From Gnetum montanum (lineage: Eukaryota; Streptophyta; Gnetopsida; Gnetales; Gnetaceae), in contig MNCI01021573.1 of assembly GCA_015680685.1 (NCBI GenBank), positions 236,356 to 300,355 of the forward strand: a stretch of 64,000 nt of DNA. The letters are read 5' to 3'. A program made the translations under genes and the position numbers. The notes under the pieces were generated by a model that worked only from the letters and a program-made list of their open reading frames with translations, was not told where the DNA came from and did not search any database. How positions within the stretch are numbered: the first letter of the stretch is position 1; each line of letters opens with the position of its first letter. This document shows, in pieces, positions 45,496 through 57,200 of this stretch.

Positions 45496-46740
45496 GTAGC
45501 ATTCTTACCTATCTCCTCACTCAACAAACACCACAAGAGTTAAACCTTAAGAAGAAACAACAGTTTCTTCACCAAGCCAAGTACTTTATGGAGATTAATG
45601 GGTAACTTTACAAAGTGTGTCTTGATGGCTTGGTTCGATGGTGTGTTCCTAATATAGATCAACTATGAGTTTTCTAAGATGCTAATGAGGGTCTTTGTGG
45701 GGGTCATTATGTTGGGAGACGAACAACCATTAAGATCCTGCTTGCAGGATATTATTGGCCTACATTATTTCAAGATGCCCATCATTTCGTCCAATCTTGT
45801 GAGCGTTGTCAACGTGATGGGGGAATGATTGCTAGAATGGAGGGTTCGCAACAATAGATTTAACTATTAGAACTCTTCGACATTTGGGGAATTGATTTTA
45901 TGGGGCTAATTTCACCAATGTTCAATGAAAAAGCTTATATTATTATTGCCGTTGATTACCTAACAAAATGGGCCAAAGTAGCTACTGTTAAAGATTGTAC
46001 AACATCTATAGCTACATGATTTGTTCAAAAACAAATCATAAATAGGTTTTGTGTGCTGTGTGCACTTATTTCAGACAATGGTACACACTTCATAGGTGCA
46101 ACTTTTCAGAAATTAATACAATGTTTAGGGGTTGAGCATAAATTGACTACACCATACCACCCCCAAGTGAATAGTTAAGCAGAAGTCACCAACAGGGAGA
46201 TTATGAAGATATTGACAAGAACCATTAGCAAGTTTAGGCGAGATTGGAGCACTAAATTGAATGATGCTCTTTGGGCATACTGCTCCACATGGAAACTCCC
46301 TACAGGCTACTCTCCCTATGAGTTAGTATATGGTAAATTACCAATGCTTCCCATTCAAATTGATCTCTATACACTATCCATAGCATGTGACCTCAACCTT
46401 GACCTTGATCTAGCATAGAAACAATGGTTAGTAACCCTTAACTTGCTAGATGAAAATCGATAAGCTGCCCTATCATCTAACGAATTGCATAAGGCCTTCA
46501 ATAAACAACGTCATGACCTAAGAATTAGGAAAGTTAAATATTAGTCAAGAGATAAGGTTCTCTATTGGGATCCCACACATGTGCCACAATGTACTAAATT
46601 TTAAACACTATGGGAAGGACCTTATAATTTATGCAAATTTTCCTTTAGGGGCCATGATATTATACAAACCTGAGAGCCTAGATAAGGAACTTTTGGTCAA
46701 CATGCAATAAACCAAACCTTTCCAGGAGCTTAGGATAGCC
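45496..46740 (+). pseudogene. Athila integrase
   Basis: The zinc domain is GLCGGHYVGRRTTIKILLAG, YYWPTLF and CERCQRDGG (45690-45825). The core is LFDIWGIDFMGLISPMF (45873-45920) with the first Asp, VDYLTKWAKVATV, and ISDNGTHFIGATFQ with the second Asp (46070-46110). Then TPYHPQVNS and AEVTNREIMKIL with the catalytic Glu region (46150-46215), and FRRDWSTKLNDALWAYCSTW and TGYSPYELVYGK. A degraded C-terminus lies to about 46740. About six in-frame stops. Confidence 0.87.
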
Positions 46741-48741
46741 AGTACACATGCTACCTCTCTCGATGGATAACCCTGCTCACTATTTCGAATCTCCTCCTTC
46801 CAACTTAGTTGTGGGGGAGATAGCCACCTATGCTAACAATTCTAGGCCCTCAGTTCTTTTTGAATTTTTGTTTTACACATTTTTATTTTACACATTTTTC
46901 CAACTTTTCTTATTTTTTTACACCATCGTTCATATTTTTACTATTTGTTTGATTGCTTGATTTACTTTTATTTGTCATCTAATAAGTGCTCATGATAGTG
47001 GATTGAATTATATCATATTGATTGCTAATGTTTGGTTTTTACCTTTGAATTATGATGCTGATATTAAGGTATGGTTCTTTTGGTAAAATAGGCAATGAGT
47101 CCACGTCGTCCACTCATCCATACAACTCTATGGTCTCCTTTGTCTTGGAACTGTACAATCCCCTTTTCCTAAGTAAACTTTTAATGAATTGGTGGTTGGG
47201 TACTTTTCAAACCAAGGAAAGACTCAAAGAATGAAAAGGATGTGACTTCAAGGGAATTTGATGCATTTATGCTAGCCATTCTCTTGGGTGCCTAGATGCT
47301 TTTTCTTGGGTTTTCCACCATTTTGACATTGTTCAAAAATCAGGAAGTTGAGTGAATAAAAATAAGTCTTTGCATGGTGTGGTTCTCATGAAAAAAATAA
47401 AAAATAAAAAAAAACAAAAAGAAAAAAAAAGTGAGAATTCAAAGCACACCCCTTAGACATAATAAAGCAATATGGGCTACAAGCACTGGTTATGGAACTA
47501 GAAAGACATGTTACGCATGCCTGAAGGTTCCCTCTAACTAAGGCCCTTTTTTGCTTCCTGCTTCTCCATCTCGCTCTTCTTAGAACAGTGGTGACTCTTT
47601 GTGGAAGCATTATTGTTGCTTCAAGAGGATGGATTGGCCAAGTGTATTGATGCAAGGTCACTGAATTTGTTTGGTTTGAATCTGGATTTGGGATGAGTTC
47701 TACTCAGTTATCTTAACCATGAAATACACAAAGGGCTTTACACAACCTTATTCTTGGGATTCCATTCCGTTCTCTCCTCTCCATCTTTCTTCCCATTTTC
47801 CACCTCATTACCGATTTTATCATTAGTCCGTTCTAGGTTGATGTATTGTTTTTCTTTGGTGAATTCTTGTGGGTAAGTTTTTAACTCTTACTTCCAAATG
47901 ACATTCCTAAAGCCTACGGATTCTTTGATTTGTGGGTTTGTCAGGGCATAAAGGGCATGATCCTACTTTGGGGAGGATCCACTGGCATTTCTTTTTGGTG
48001 TAATTGTTAACTTCTTTCCTTTAAACATTTTCTGTAATCAATCATTTCTTGTTTCATCCCCATCCATGACATCCACTTTATTGGTGTTGCTGTTGATATT
48101 TTTCATCTTTCTTGTTCCTCATGTTTTTCCATCTTATAGCTACTGGAGGTTCACTCTTAGTCGTGGGGACCCTAGCACAAATTTTTTAATTTTTTCCATT
48201 TTACTAATTGCCTAACCCCTACACCTTGGGTAGTTGCCAATGATAAATCTCCAAATCAGTTTTTGCCATAACCACAACTCAGCCAATGCGCTTTATATCA
48301 AGGCAAGGTATCAACTACATTGTGGATTATCTATCTTTGCTCATTTGTGACTGTGTTGTGTGTGCAGATGAAAATTATACAAACAATGGACTGGGCTTAG
48401 AGGAAGCACTCAGGATGGACTAGAACTGGAGCATTTACGAAAGAAGCAAGTTTGGTGGCATAACTATGGATAAACAACGAAAGGTGCAATCTTGACATTG
48501 GCGGCAACACGCTTCATCTTCTCTCTCTCTTTCTCTTCAAGCTGCCAAATAAGGATTGGATGTCATTTATGTACAAGTGTTCACCACAATGGTCATGAAC
48601 ACTAATGTTGTAATATTCTTATTGATCCGTTCACTAGGCACATTGAGTTTATCATCCCATTCCACCGTTAGTTTTCAATTAGTCAGTAATCCCATACCTT
48701 CCCAATATTTTGTAAGGAACTCGAGGACAAGTTTTCATTCA
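46741..48741 (+). other. Athila 3' region between integrase and 3' LTR; no env-like ORF seen
   Basis: Two kilobases without a convincing frame. It contains a T-rich stretch coding only hydrophobic noise (46850-46960) and a purine run of A and G at 47388-47430. Related minus-strand elements in this window carry a coiled-coil ORF in this position, but I see no trace of it here. Confidence 0.5.
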
Positions 48742-48753
48742 GTCGTGGGGGTA
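48742..48753 (+). promoter_or_regulatory. Polypurine tract of the Athila element
   Basis: GTCGTGGGGGTA immediately before TGATGAG of the 3' LTR. Confidence 0.8.
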
Positions 48754-49452
48754 TGATGAGAGCGGTTACTCTAGCAGTTTATTCTAATTATTAGAGCAAT
48801 TACTCAAGTGGTTTATTCTAATTATTAGAGCAGTTACTCTAGCGATGTATTCTAATTATTAGAGTGGTTACTCTAATTATCAGAGTAGTTGCTTCCAAGC
48901 TTATAAATATAGTGCCCAGGCGCACAATTGGAAAGAAGTCTTTTAGCAGTCAAGTAGCAAAACTCTTGTAGTCTGTTTGAAAGTTAAAGTATTTTCCAAG
49001 TGCCCAAAGTAGGATGTCTAAGTGTGGATGAATCTTTATTTGAGCATTGTGTACCTGAGCACACCTTGTGTATGGTAATAAAGACAAGCTCTTCGATTCA
49101 TCCTTGCAGCACTTGAGATTTGTTTTCTTACAGATTTATTTTATTTAGTTTCTTATGCATTTATTTTATTTTATTTTATTTTATGCACTTTACATTTATG
49201 TTATTAGCGTAGCAATTCATTTTGATCAATTAAGCAAATCGTTAAATTACACTCAGTACGATCACTTCAAGCATGTGTGTAACACTTGGTAACCTAGTAA
49301 TAATTAGTGTTTGGTAATCCTAGTGGTGTTGCACTAAATCATGATGTGTACGGAAAATGAGAACGGATGCTGGTGTTAGGATTAGTTAGAACTTAGTTAA
49401 TGAGTAGTTAAGATAAATTAGCCACTTAGTCCTTGGAATTAGCTGCTCATCA
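48754..49452 (+). repeat. 3' LTR of the Athila element
   Basis: 699 bp, TGATGAGAG to GCTCATCA. Relative to the 5' LTR it lacks two U3 repeat units and most of the segment equivalent to 40265-40420 and 40440-40485, joining 'ttagccacttagtccttgg' to 'aattagctgctcatca'. Confidence 0.9.
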
Positions 49453-51169
49453 CTCATCCTATCGAGATCATATTTCTTCTCATTTTTTGTCATTAAACTA
49501 AGATTTGGAATTTATTTTTAATTATAATTAAATATTGCATAAATCAATTTTGTTAAGGAAGTACCTTAGGATGATGTCCTACTTAGAATCTAACCTTACA
49601 AATGTATTGAGACATATGAAAACATTGGTTTTAACTTTTAGTTCACTAGAATCGAAGTTACGATTTTCAAGATATTGCATTTTCTAGTTTGTTAAAATAC
49701 CATAAAAGTTTTGGAATTTGAACTGGGCAACTATGATAAGCAAAGCTTAGGTAATATTTCAACATATTATTAGGTAGAACACTTGATAAGGATCTTGTAG
49801 ATTCAAATGGATATTGATTTGGAGTCCTAGTGTATGTGTTATGAGAGGTTGAACATTGAGGGTATTAATGGAGAGAGAAATTAAGAAAAAGAGCTTATGA
49901 AAATTATTTATGTTTAAAAAATTAAGATTAAAATAAAAAATAAAAAATAAAAATCAAATTTCAAGTAAATGCCATGATAAATCACATTCATGTGCATAAT
50001 GCGTTTCACGTAAACATTATTTGTTAAATACAAAACATATGTATAATGTATTTTACTTCCTTTTTCTACATAGCCTAGCCTTTTCTTTGCTACCTCCTTT
50101 GTTGCTTGTTTTTTGCCACCATTTTCTATCATTCGGTTTGCTACCATCATTTTGCCAAAACTATGTTCTATCGTACTTTTCCAAAAAACTTTTATTTTTA
50201 ACCTTTTTTTCTTCATTTTGAGGCCAATTTTAGCTTGGTTTTTTATGTTCTTCCCTTATAAATAGATTGAGACCTTAGATATATTTCATTGTAATTTTTA
50301 GAAGGGTTTCAGATGTGATGGGATAAGTAAATCAAAAACAAATTGAGAGTGTTAGGTAGGAAAGGAAGATGCTAAAAAAATTCTAGGAGCTTTGATAGCA
50401 GAAGTTAGAAAGTTTATTTTACTTTCCTATTTATGTAGTTGTCTTATTTGATTGTGGATCCTATAAGAAAGATTATTTTAGTTTTCTTGTCATATGGTTT
50501 TTCTATTTTGTTGTGGATCCTATAAAAAAGTTTATTATTATGGATTTTCTCGTTTCTACTTTTTGATCTTCTATTATTCTTCTACAATTTTGACTATTAT
50601 GCTAAGATTCTGTTGAATTTTTTGTCATTTTGGGCATGTTTTTATAAAAAATAACATTTTAATCTTGTCCATACCTTTTTTTGCCTTTTGGTGAATTTTT
50701 GGAATTATGGAGATTATGCCTAACCTACTCGTGGATATTTTGGATATGCTCATGACATAAACATGATTATGCAAGAAATTTGTAAAAATTTGGCTATTTT
50801 GGACATCTTTTGAATTTTTGGGATAAAATAATAATATTTGTGTGATTGATTTTTCTTAGATGATAGTGGAAGCCATGAATTTCTTAGATGCCCCCATCTG
50901 CATGCAATAGTAGAATGTTCTTTAGTGGGATCCATCCCATGGAAACAAAGGTTGTTGGATGGATTTCCTACCATGGATTTTGATTCATAAGTTCATGTGA
51001 GGCTATGGATTTAGTCGAGACCATGGCATTGAGTAGTTGAGTCTCATGATGTGTGGTGAGGCATAGTCAAGACCTATCCTTCCAAAGATACGTTTGCCTC
51101 GGCTATTGAGGATGTTAGTAGTGAGGTTATTACCATGACCTGGCCATGAGTGGTTTGGGATCACAAGAA
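49453..51169. other. AT-rich intergenic DNA
   Basis: No genes supported; open stretches here have AT-driven composition. A 59-bp direct duplication lies at about 50452-50570 (box ttgtggatcctataa at 50452 and 50511). A TATA-like cttataaatagattgag lies at about 50256. Confidence 0.5.
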
Positions 51170-51660
51170 TAATTTGATGATAGTAATAAGGTTATTTTAA
51201 GAGCTATTGATGAGTACCTTTGGTAGTGAGGGTAACTAAGACCTAGTCTTCAAATATGCTTGATTAAAATATATACCCTTTGGATTTTTGCTAGAAAAAT
51301 TTGTGATATTTTTGGATATTAAAATAATTTAAAAGATAATCTAATGATAGTAGTGAGGTTATTCCAAGAGCTATTAGTGAGTCCCTTTAATAGTGAGGGT
51401 AACTGAGATCTAGCCTTTAGAAATGCTTGCTTAAAGTATACTCTCTTTGGATTTTTGTTAGACAAATTTGTGATATTTTGGACATTAAAATAATTTAAAG
51501 GATGACTTGATGATAGTAGCGAGGTTATTCTAAGAGCTTTTGATGAGTCCTTTTGGTACTGAGGGTAACCAAGACCTAGCCTTAGAAGATGTCTGAATAA
51601 AATATACATTCTTTTGGATTTTGTTTGAATTTTTGGAAAATTTCTGAACTTGAAATACTT
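51170..51660. repeat. 167-bp tandem repeat, three copies
   Basis: The box atgatagta occurs at 51177, 51344 and 51510 (spacing 167 and 166). Units share 'gaggttatt...agagcta', 'agtgagggtaac' and 'tttggatttttg'. A weaker fourth copy may precede at about 51110. Confidence 0.85.
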
Positions 51661-52499
51661 TTGAATATTTTATTAAAAACAATCTTTGTCTAGCCCATAA
51701 TCTGAGACCTTTGGCCATGAACCTTTATGCTCCATGAAGAGAGAAATATAATAACCTTTCTTATTTGAGGGGTTCTAGCTCCTCCTACATTTTGATGGAT
51801 CATTGAAAGAGAAACATAAGACAAAAGATGGATCAATTCTATACAAGATGGACCTTCTAAACTTGAAAAATAATATCTATATACTTTGTATTTTGGTAAA
51901 ATAGAAACCTTGTACACTTTGGATATTTGAGCTTTGTATCTATTTTAATGAATAAATAATAAAGTATGATAGATATGAATTTTTTTTCTATGCCATTAGG
52001 ATCATGAAATCGCAAAGAACATTTTTCATTTTAGCACATACTATATGTTTGGGAAAATTGTATATTATTTATTATATATTAATATTTTAGTAATTAATTT
52101 GGTAAACTTCAAATGTAAATATCTTTATTTGTAGAGGTCCAATTAAGGTGAAGCAAGTGTTGTTGGGATCATTATTTTATGTACTATTTTATGGTATACA
52201 TAGTGAAATTTTCTGACAACTAATTTTTGTAGCTGTGAAAATCTCTCTTTTTCATTAGATAACTTTCATTTAATTATATATGCAAGTATTATGAAATATT
52301 TTTGTGTTATATTGCCCTATTGTATTTATGATTCTATTTAATAATTTTTATCTATTTTACCACTTCACTTTAAGTTAGTGAATCAAAGTGAAATCTAGAT
52401 CCTTGTAGTTACGTAGCATCTCTATTAGTTATTTATAGGATCTTATAGATAATTCATAGGGATGTTACAATTTTCTTTTCAATTACACTCATGATGACC
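51661..52499. other. AT-rich intergenic DNA; nothing recognised
   Basis: No motifs, frames or repeats supported. Confidence 0.5.
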
Positions 52500-53218
52500 C
52501 TTAACTTGTATGGTTAAGTGTAATTGAGGCATATGATTGATGTTGATGGATCATGATTAAAATATTATTAAAAGATTAAAAAGTCATCTAATTAATCTAA
52601 GTGTAATGATAAAAGCCTACTATATTCTAAGATGATGAGTATTTGTTTCTACTTTTTGTACATATCCTTGTTGCATATACTCATTATTTCTATTACCAAA
52701 CATAACATTGTTGGGCTAACCATGTGTTAACATTCCTGGGCTACCAAGTGAACATATGTTATACTTGAAGTGGTTGCACTCATTCTACCATATTCTCATG
52801 TGTGAAAAAAATGCAAAAATATTATTCTAAGTGCTTAAGGAAAGTAAACATTAAGCTGATTGCATGTTAAAATAAATTACATTAAAAATAAAATCTATGC
52901 TAAGTTAAGGTGTTGCAATGGAATGAAACAATCTTGGTCTTTATTGTCATTCATGCAATGTGTTTAATGACAATGCACTCGAATAAGGACTTCGAATACT
53001 ACATACTATACTACAAGCACTCATTGATTGATACTAACTTCTAAGAAATCAATCTAACAGAGTTCCCATACATTAATGAATTCAATGTCATAACTATAAT
53101 AGATGGGTTCATTTATATAGACATTTATGACCATTGCGTCAATATTGATATGTCAACATAACCTTGCTTATGTTGACACTAATGCATTGATGTAGGTGAC
53201 CAAAATAATATTCATTAT
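52500..53218 (-). repeat. Truncated LTR of a minus-oriented Athila-like element, copy d
   Basis: It parallels LTR a in order: 'gaggcatatgatt', 'ccaaacataacattg', 'ggctaccaagtg', 'ggtgttgcaatgg', 'tctttattgtcatt', 'cactcgaataagga' and a TATA-like element. It ends at about 53218, where the minus strand reads GTTGTGGGAA then TATAATGAATA, a decayed purine tract plus LTR start. Its low-coordinate end is missing. Confidence 0.68.
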
Positions 53219-53449
53219 ATTCCCACAACTTACTAAAATTCATCCTCAAGTTTAAACAAAATTGGAACAAAGCTTATTTACAAAGTGTGAGAGTATACTT
53301 GACTGACTAATTGACTTATACAGTTTTTTCTAGATATGAGTGCTGCATTACAACATTTATTTGAGTAACTTGATAATTTAATAAAACAACAAAATTTGAA
53401 CATGTTTTTCTTACAAAAATTGGTAGGATTATAAAAAATGACCAAGACA

Positions 53450-56400
53450 TATGCTTTAAGTGATGCCTTGTGATGGTGGCTTCTCTTGACTTGGTGACTT
53501 TGGTAGTTATTTTGCTATTGTAGTTGATATACTTTTCAAGTGAAATAATTCAATTAAATTTCTCATATTCTTCTTCTTTATTCTAGGGTCATGAATGGTC
53601 CAAGCTAATTTGCCTAGAGTTGAAATTATTGGAACCTCAGAAAGACAAGATGAGTTAAGAACTCATTGGCATTGATGAAGGAAGTTGCAAAATGTATGCA
53701 CTCAATGTTAAACATCTTAACTTTGACTTTCAAGTCATACTATTTTGTCATTATTTTGCCTAGGTTCTTAGCAACATCTCTTTAGTTAGTGGAATTTTCC
53801 TTGCAAACCTCAAGCTCCACATTTGCAATTGGTAACTTTTCAAGTGCTTCGTAGTGGAGCTTGTGTTTATTTTCATATAACAAGTATGAGGTGGCTACTT
53901 ATTTTTTTAGATCATCATGAAATATTTTAGTAGTTAGCATTGCAAGATTTATGTAATGTAGATTAGCAAGCTCATGTATTATGTCATGTCTTTTATTTAC
54001 AACTTCTTTGTTCTAATCTCTGCTTGGTTGATGACATTGATCTCATCCAAAAGGAGTTGCTAGTTATAATTTGAAAGTTACTAGAGGGAAATGTTGAGTT
54101 TGGCCTTAGGTAATTAGATTTACTTGTTAATGATATTTTTTTGAAGACCCAATTGATCTTTGTAGTGGTTCTTGATTTTTTATATTTGGTGACCTCATTT
54201 TGCCATGCTACAATCTTGATTGTCAATTTCTACCTACTAGCTCACACCTCCTCCATTAATAGTTTTTTTTCTCCATTACCAATTTATGTACACCTTCATT
54301 AACTTATGCTAACTACTCCTAGAGGTGCTTTAGATGATTGTCAAATCGATTTTTCTTCTTTTTGGTGTGTCACAACCTCTAGTTTTCTATTATAAGACCT
54401 TTATTCTCCTCTGATGAAGTGTCATAAAGTCAATGCGTCAACTGGGCCGCGTATACGTGGCCATGTCAATGCGGGCCCATTGACGTAGCCTCCCTACGTC
54501 GACGTGGCCCCGTTTACACAGCCGCCTATCTTGGCCTATAAATAAGAGGGGCTTCTGCCTCATTTAGGCATCTTTCAGTTAGTTGTAGAGAAGCTCTTGC
54601 AGTTTGTTTCCATAGGAGATAGAATATTTTCCAAATGCCCATAGTAGTAGTAAGAAAAGTGATCGGCTCTTTATTTGAGCATTGATGTATCTGAGCCCAT
54701 TGGCGTGATGGCAATAAAGACGAACTATTCAAGCATTCCTTGCAGCATTTGGACTTAGCTATTTTACGCATTTAGTAGTTTAATGTGTTTATGCTTTGTT
54801 AATTACTTGCTAATTACTTAGGTTTCTGTTATTATTATTTCAATCGCTATCGCTTATTCATAGTTCATAAAGGCCATAAGTATGACCATCTTGAACGTAA
54901 ATCAAACACTTGGTAAACCCAATGACGCTTAACGTTTGGTAACCCAGAAGTGTTAGGAGATGCTTAGAACGTGCTCGGAAGATGGGACCTGATACTTATG
55001 CTAGGAATAGTTAGAATATAAGTTAGGATAATTAGAGATTAGATAATAGTTTATTCCCTACTTTTTATACCTTAAATTAGCCACCAAAAGACATGCAAAA
55101 AGCTATAAAAATCATTAGCCTTAATCTCACTTAACCATCGTAAACGGAACATCACAAGTGAGATTAGGAAGACAATGACCATTCTAACCCAAGGTTTCAT
55201 TGGTTAGAGTCTGGTGTATGTTAAGTGCTTACAGTCTACGGAATTTGACCGGGTCACGTGTGAACGCCCATGATTCGTATGGTTGGGCATAGGGGTACCT
55301 AGTCGCTCATCATCCTCCATCAATGTGGCTATGCTCTTATTTAATTTGTTGACCATATCTTCAAATAAAGAGGCATCCAACATGGATTTTTCTTTTTCTA
55401 GTTGTACCTAGTGTTACTTGGCCTTCAACTAATTAAATGCATTGTCATGGAATAGATTAGTTTGATGGATTGTAGGATTAGTAAGCAACTTACCCTATTG
55501 CACAACTTCATTATGTAATTGTTTATTTAGCAAATTAGCTTGTTGTATCTGGACCTCAAAAATGGCCAACTTCTTCTTTATTTTGATGGGCTCAAACTGG
55601 GTTGTAGTAAGATCTTTAAGAATATTAAAGATACCTAGAATTATTCATCTAGCTTCCACTAGTCTATCTAATACTTCCTCATGTTGAATTGCACTCATCA
55701 TTCCTATACCTCTAGATATACTCCCTATAGATACTTGGATGTCTAAAATCATAACAAATTCTAGAATTAGTGTTGTAGGAACCTTTAGTGCTTCTGCAAT
55801 TCAATCTACTATCATCTTAGTAACTATTTGTTATTCTTGATGTGGCATGACCACCACCATTGTACTATCATTGTTACTAAGAAATTGGCTACATCATTTC
55901 AAATTACAAGATGTTCTTTAGGTAAGATGATGACAACTTCTTTGATAAGGTTAACAAATGCTAAAGTGCTAACTTTGGCTACATTGAAGAAATTTGATAG
56001 CTCATCCTATTTTCAGGTTACTATTCGAGAAGCTTCATGTAGATGACTTATTGTAGCACAATAATATCCCACATGTGCTTGATGACTTGTAGTGGGTGCA
56101 CTCAAACTAACTTCAACACTTATGGCTCTAGTTGTTGCTGCTCTAGTGTTTGGTAGTGCTGGCACATCTTCTTGAAGCCTTAGAGATGGCTTATCCTTTA
56201 TCATTTCTTGCCAAGATTAATTGGGTGTTCTACAGAGGTTATTATTCACATATTAGATGATTCCTTTCTTTCAACAAAGTTTTCTAATTAGGCATGGAAA
56301 GAGGAGTGTCTTTTTGCATATCCAATTTTCCTTGAATGCTTCTTAATCTCTAAGAAGATCAACTACATTAGGTTGACAAGAAACTTCCTATTAAGAGCTA

Positions 56401-57200
56401 AACATGCCCTTATAGAAAAGGATATGACTTTGCCTCAGTTACACTATGCGATCAAGGTAGTACAAGGCAACTTTGAAATAAACCTTTTCTTCTTAGATTA
56501 GTAAGTCATATTCTTTTTTATTAATTTCATAGGCTCTCTACATTCATTTCTTCTTACTCTTGACATGTGACTTAGTGGACACTTTAGTGACCTATGTTAT
56601 AAAATTTGGAAGCTCCATGGCTTCTACAATGCTCTCAATAGAGTAGGAGATGGTGATGTTCTTAATTTTAATAGTTTGATCTTTCTAGCAATTGTTCCAA
56701 AAAAGATACATTTCTCCCAAGTGTCACTTCCTATTGGCTAAGATTGTGGGCCAAATAGAAGATATCTACAATTTTTCACAAATCTCTTGGGGTGAAAATC
56801 CAAAATTGATCTAAAGATGAGCTCTTGAAATATTGAGCTTTGTTTTCTCTAAGTTTGACAAGGCATGCTTTCATGAGAATCACCTCCAGATTGGATCATG
56901 GTTGAAGTGTCTCATCTTGCATGGATTGAATTGTTTGTGCTATGGAAATATACCTAATAAATTTCACCTCTAGTTCTTCCTTGAAGGCCTTGTGACATGG
57001 GTTGCTTCTTATTCTATTTCTTGTCTACATCTATGTCCTCATGTATCTCTTAGTCTCTTCTTCCTAGGTTGTGATGTGCCTCATGCCTTTGAAATACATT
57101 TCAATGCTATCTATAATTACATTAATGATCAATTGTTAGATTTCAAAATATTTGATTTCTAAAAATTTTGGTATTTCACAACTCTTGAGTAATTGCATTG
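53450..57200 (-). pseudogene. Second copy of the coiled-coil ORF, split by a solo LTR
   Basis: Homologous to the ORF at 11117-13390, in the same order and in the same position relative to an LTR. Shared landmarks (this copy versus the other): EEVLDRLVEA versus EDVLDRLLL (55665-55700); YMSLANLHYINLAML versus YMALANLCYANVAML (about 53930-53970); IANVELEV versus VANSELEA; RDVAKNLGKIMTK versus RDVALDLAKRLTD. A charged coiled coil lies between. The region 56000-57200 continues the minus frame (KPSLRLQEDVPALPNT, ISYSIESIVEAMELPNFITQ) and is probably its N-terminal part, though less certain. Many stops. The solo LTR at 54412-55312 interrupts it; removal restores LMEENKGL across the junction. Function unknown. 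Confidence 0.6.
54412..55312 (+). repeat. Solo LTR (Athila-like) with TCCTC target duplication
   Basis: TGATGAAG...GCTCATCA, 901 bp, flanked by TCCTC at 54407-54411 and at 55313-55317. Contains a CpG-richer U3 (54420-54520), TATAAATA at 54537-54544, 'gcaataaagacga', and the family end 'ggcataggggtacctagtc'. No internal region remains, so LTR-LTR recombination removed the element. Confidence 0.92.

Larger units (their letters stand above)
39519..49452 (+). mobile_element. Full-length Athila-lineage LTR retrotransposon (9.9 kb) with CTCAT target duplication
   Basis: LTRs 39519-40495 and 48754-49452 both run TGATGAG...GCTCATCA. The element is flanked on each side by CTCAT (39514-39518, 49453-49457). 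A tRNA-Asp-type primer site lies one base after the 5' LTR and a G-rich purine tract right before the 3' LTR. Coding order is gag, protease, RT, RNase H, integrase. The FMDDF RT motif, CEIC-x3-H zinc knuckle and gag pattern are typical of Athila. Stops are almost all explained by C-to-T or G-to-A changes. The two LTRs differ at very roughly one base in ten in the stretch I compared by eye, so it is old. Confidence 0.92.

Noticed and set aside
46850-46960. Hydrophobic stretch as an env-like transmembrane segment in the Athila element
   Set aside because: It is a T-rich low-complexity run with no surrounding frame.
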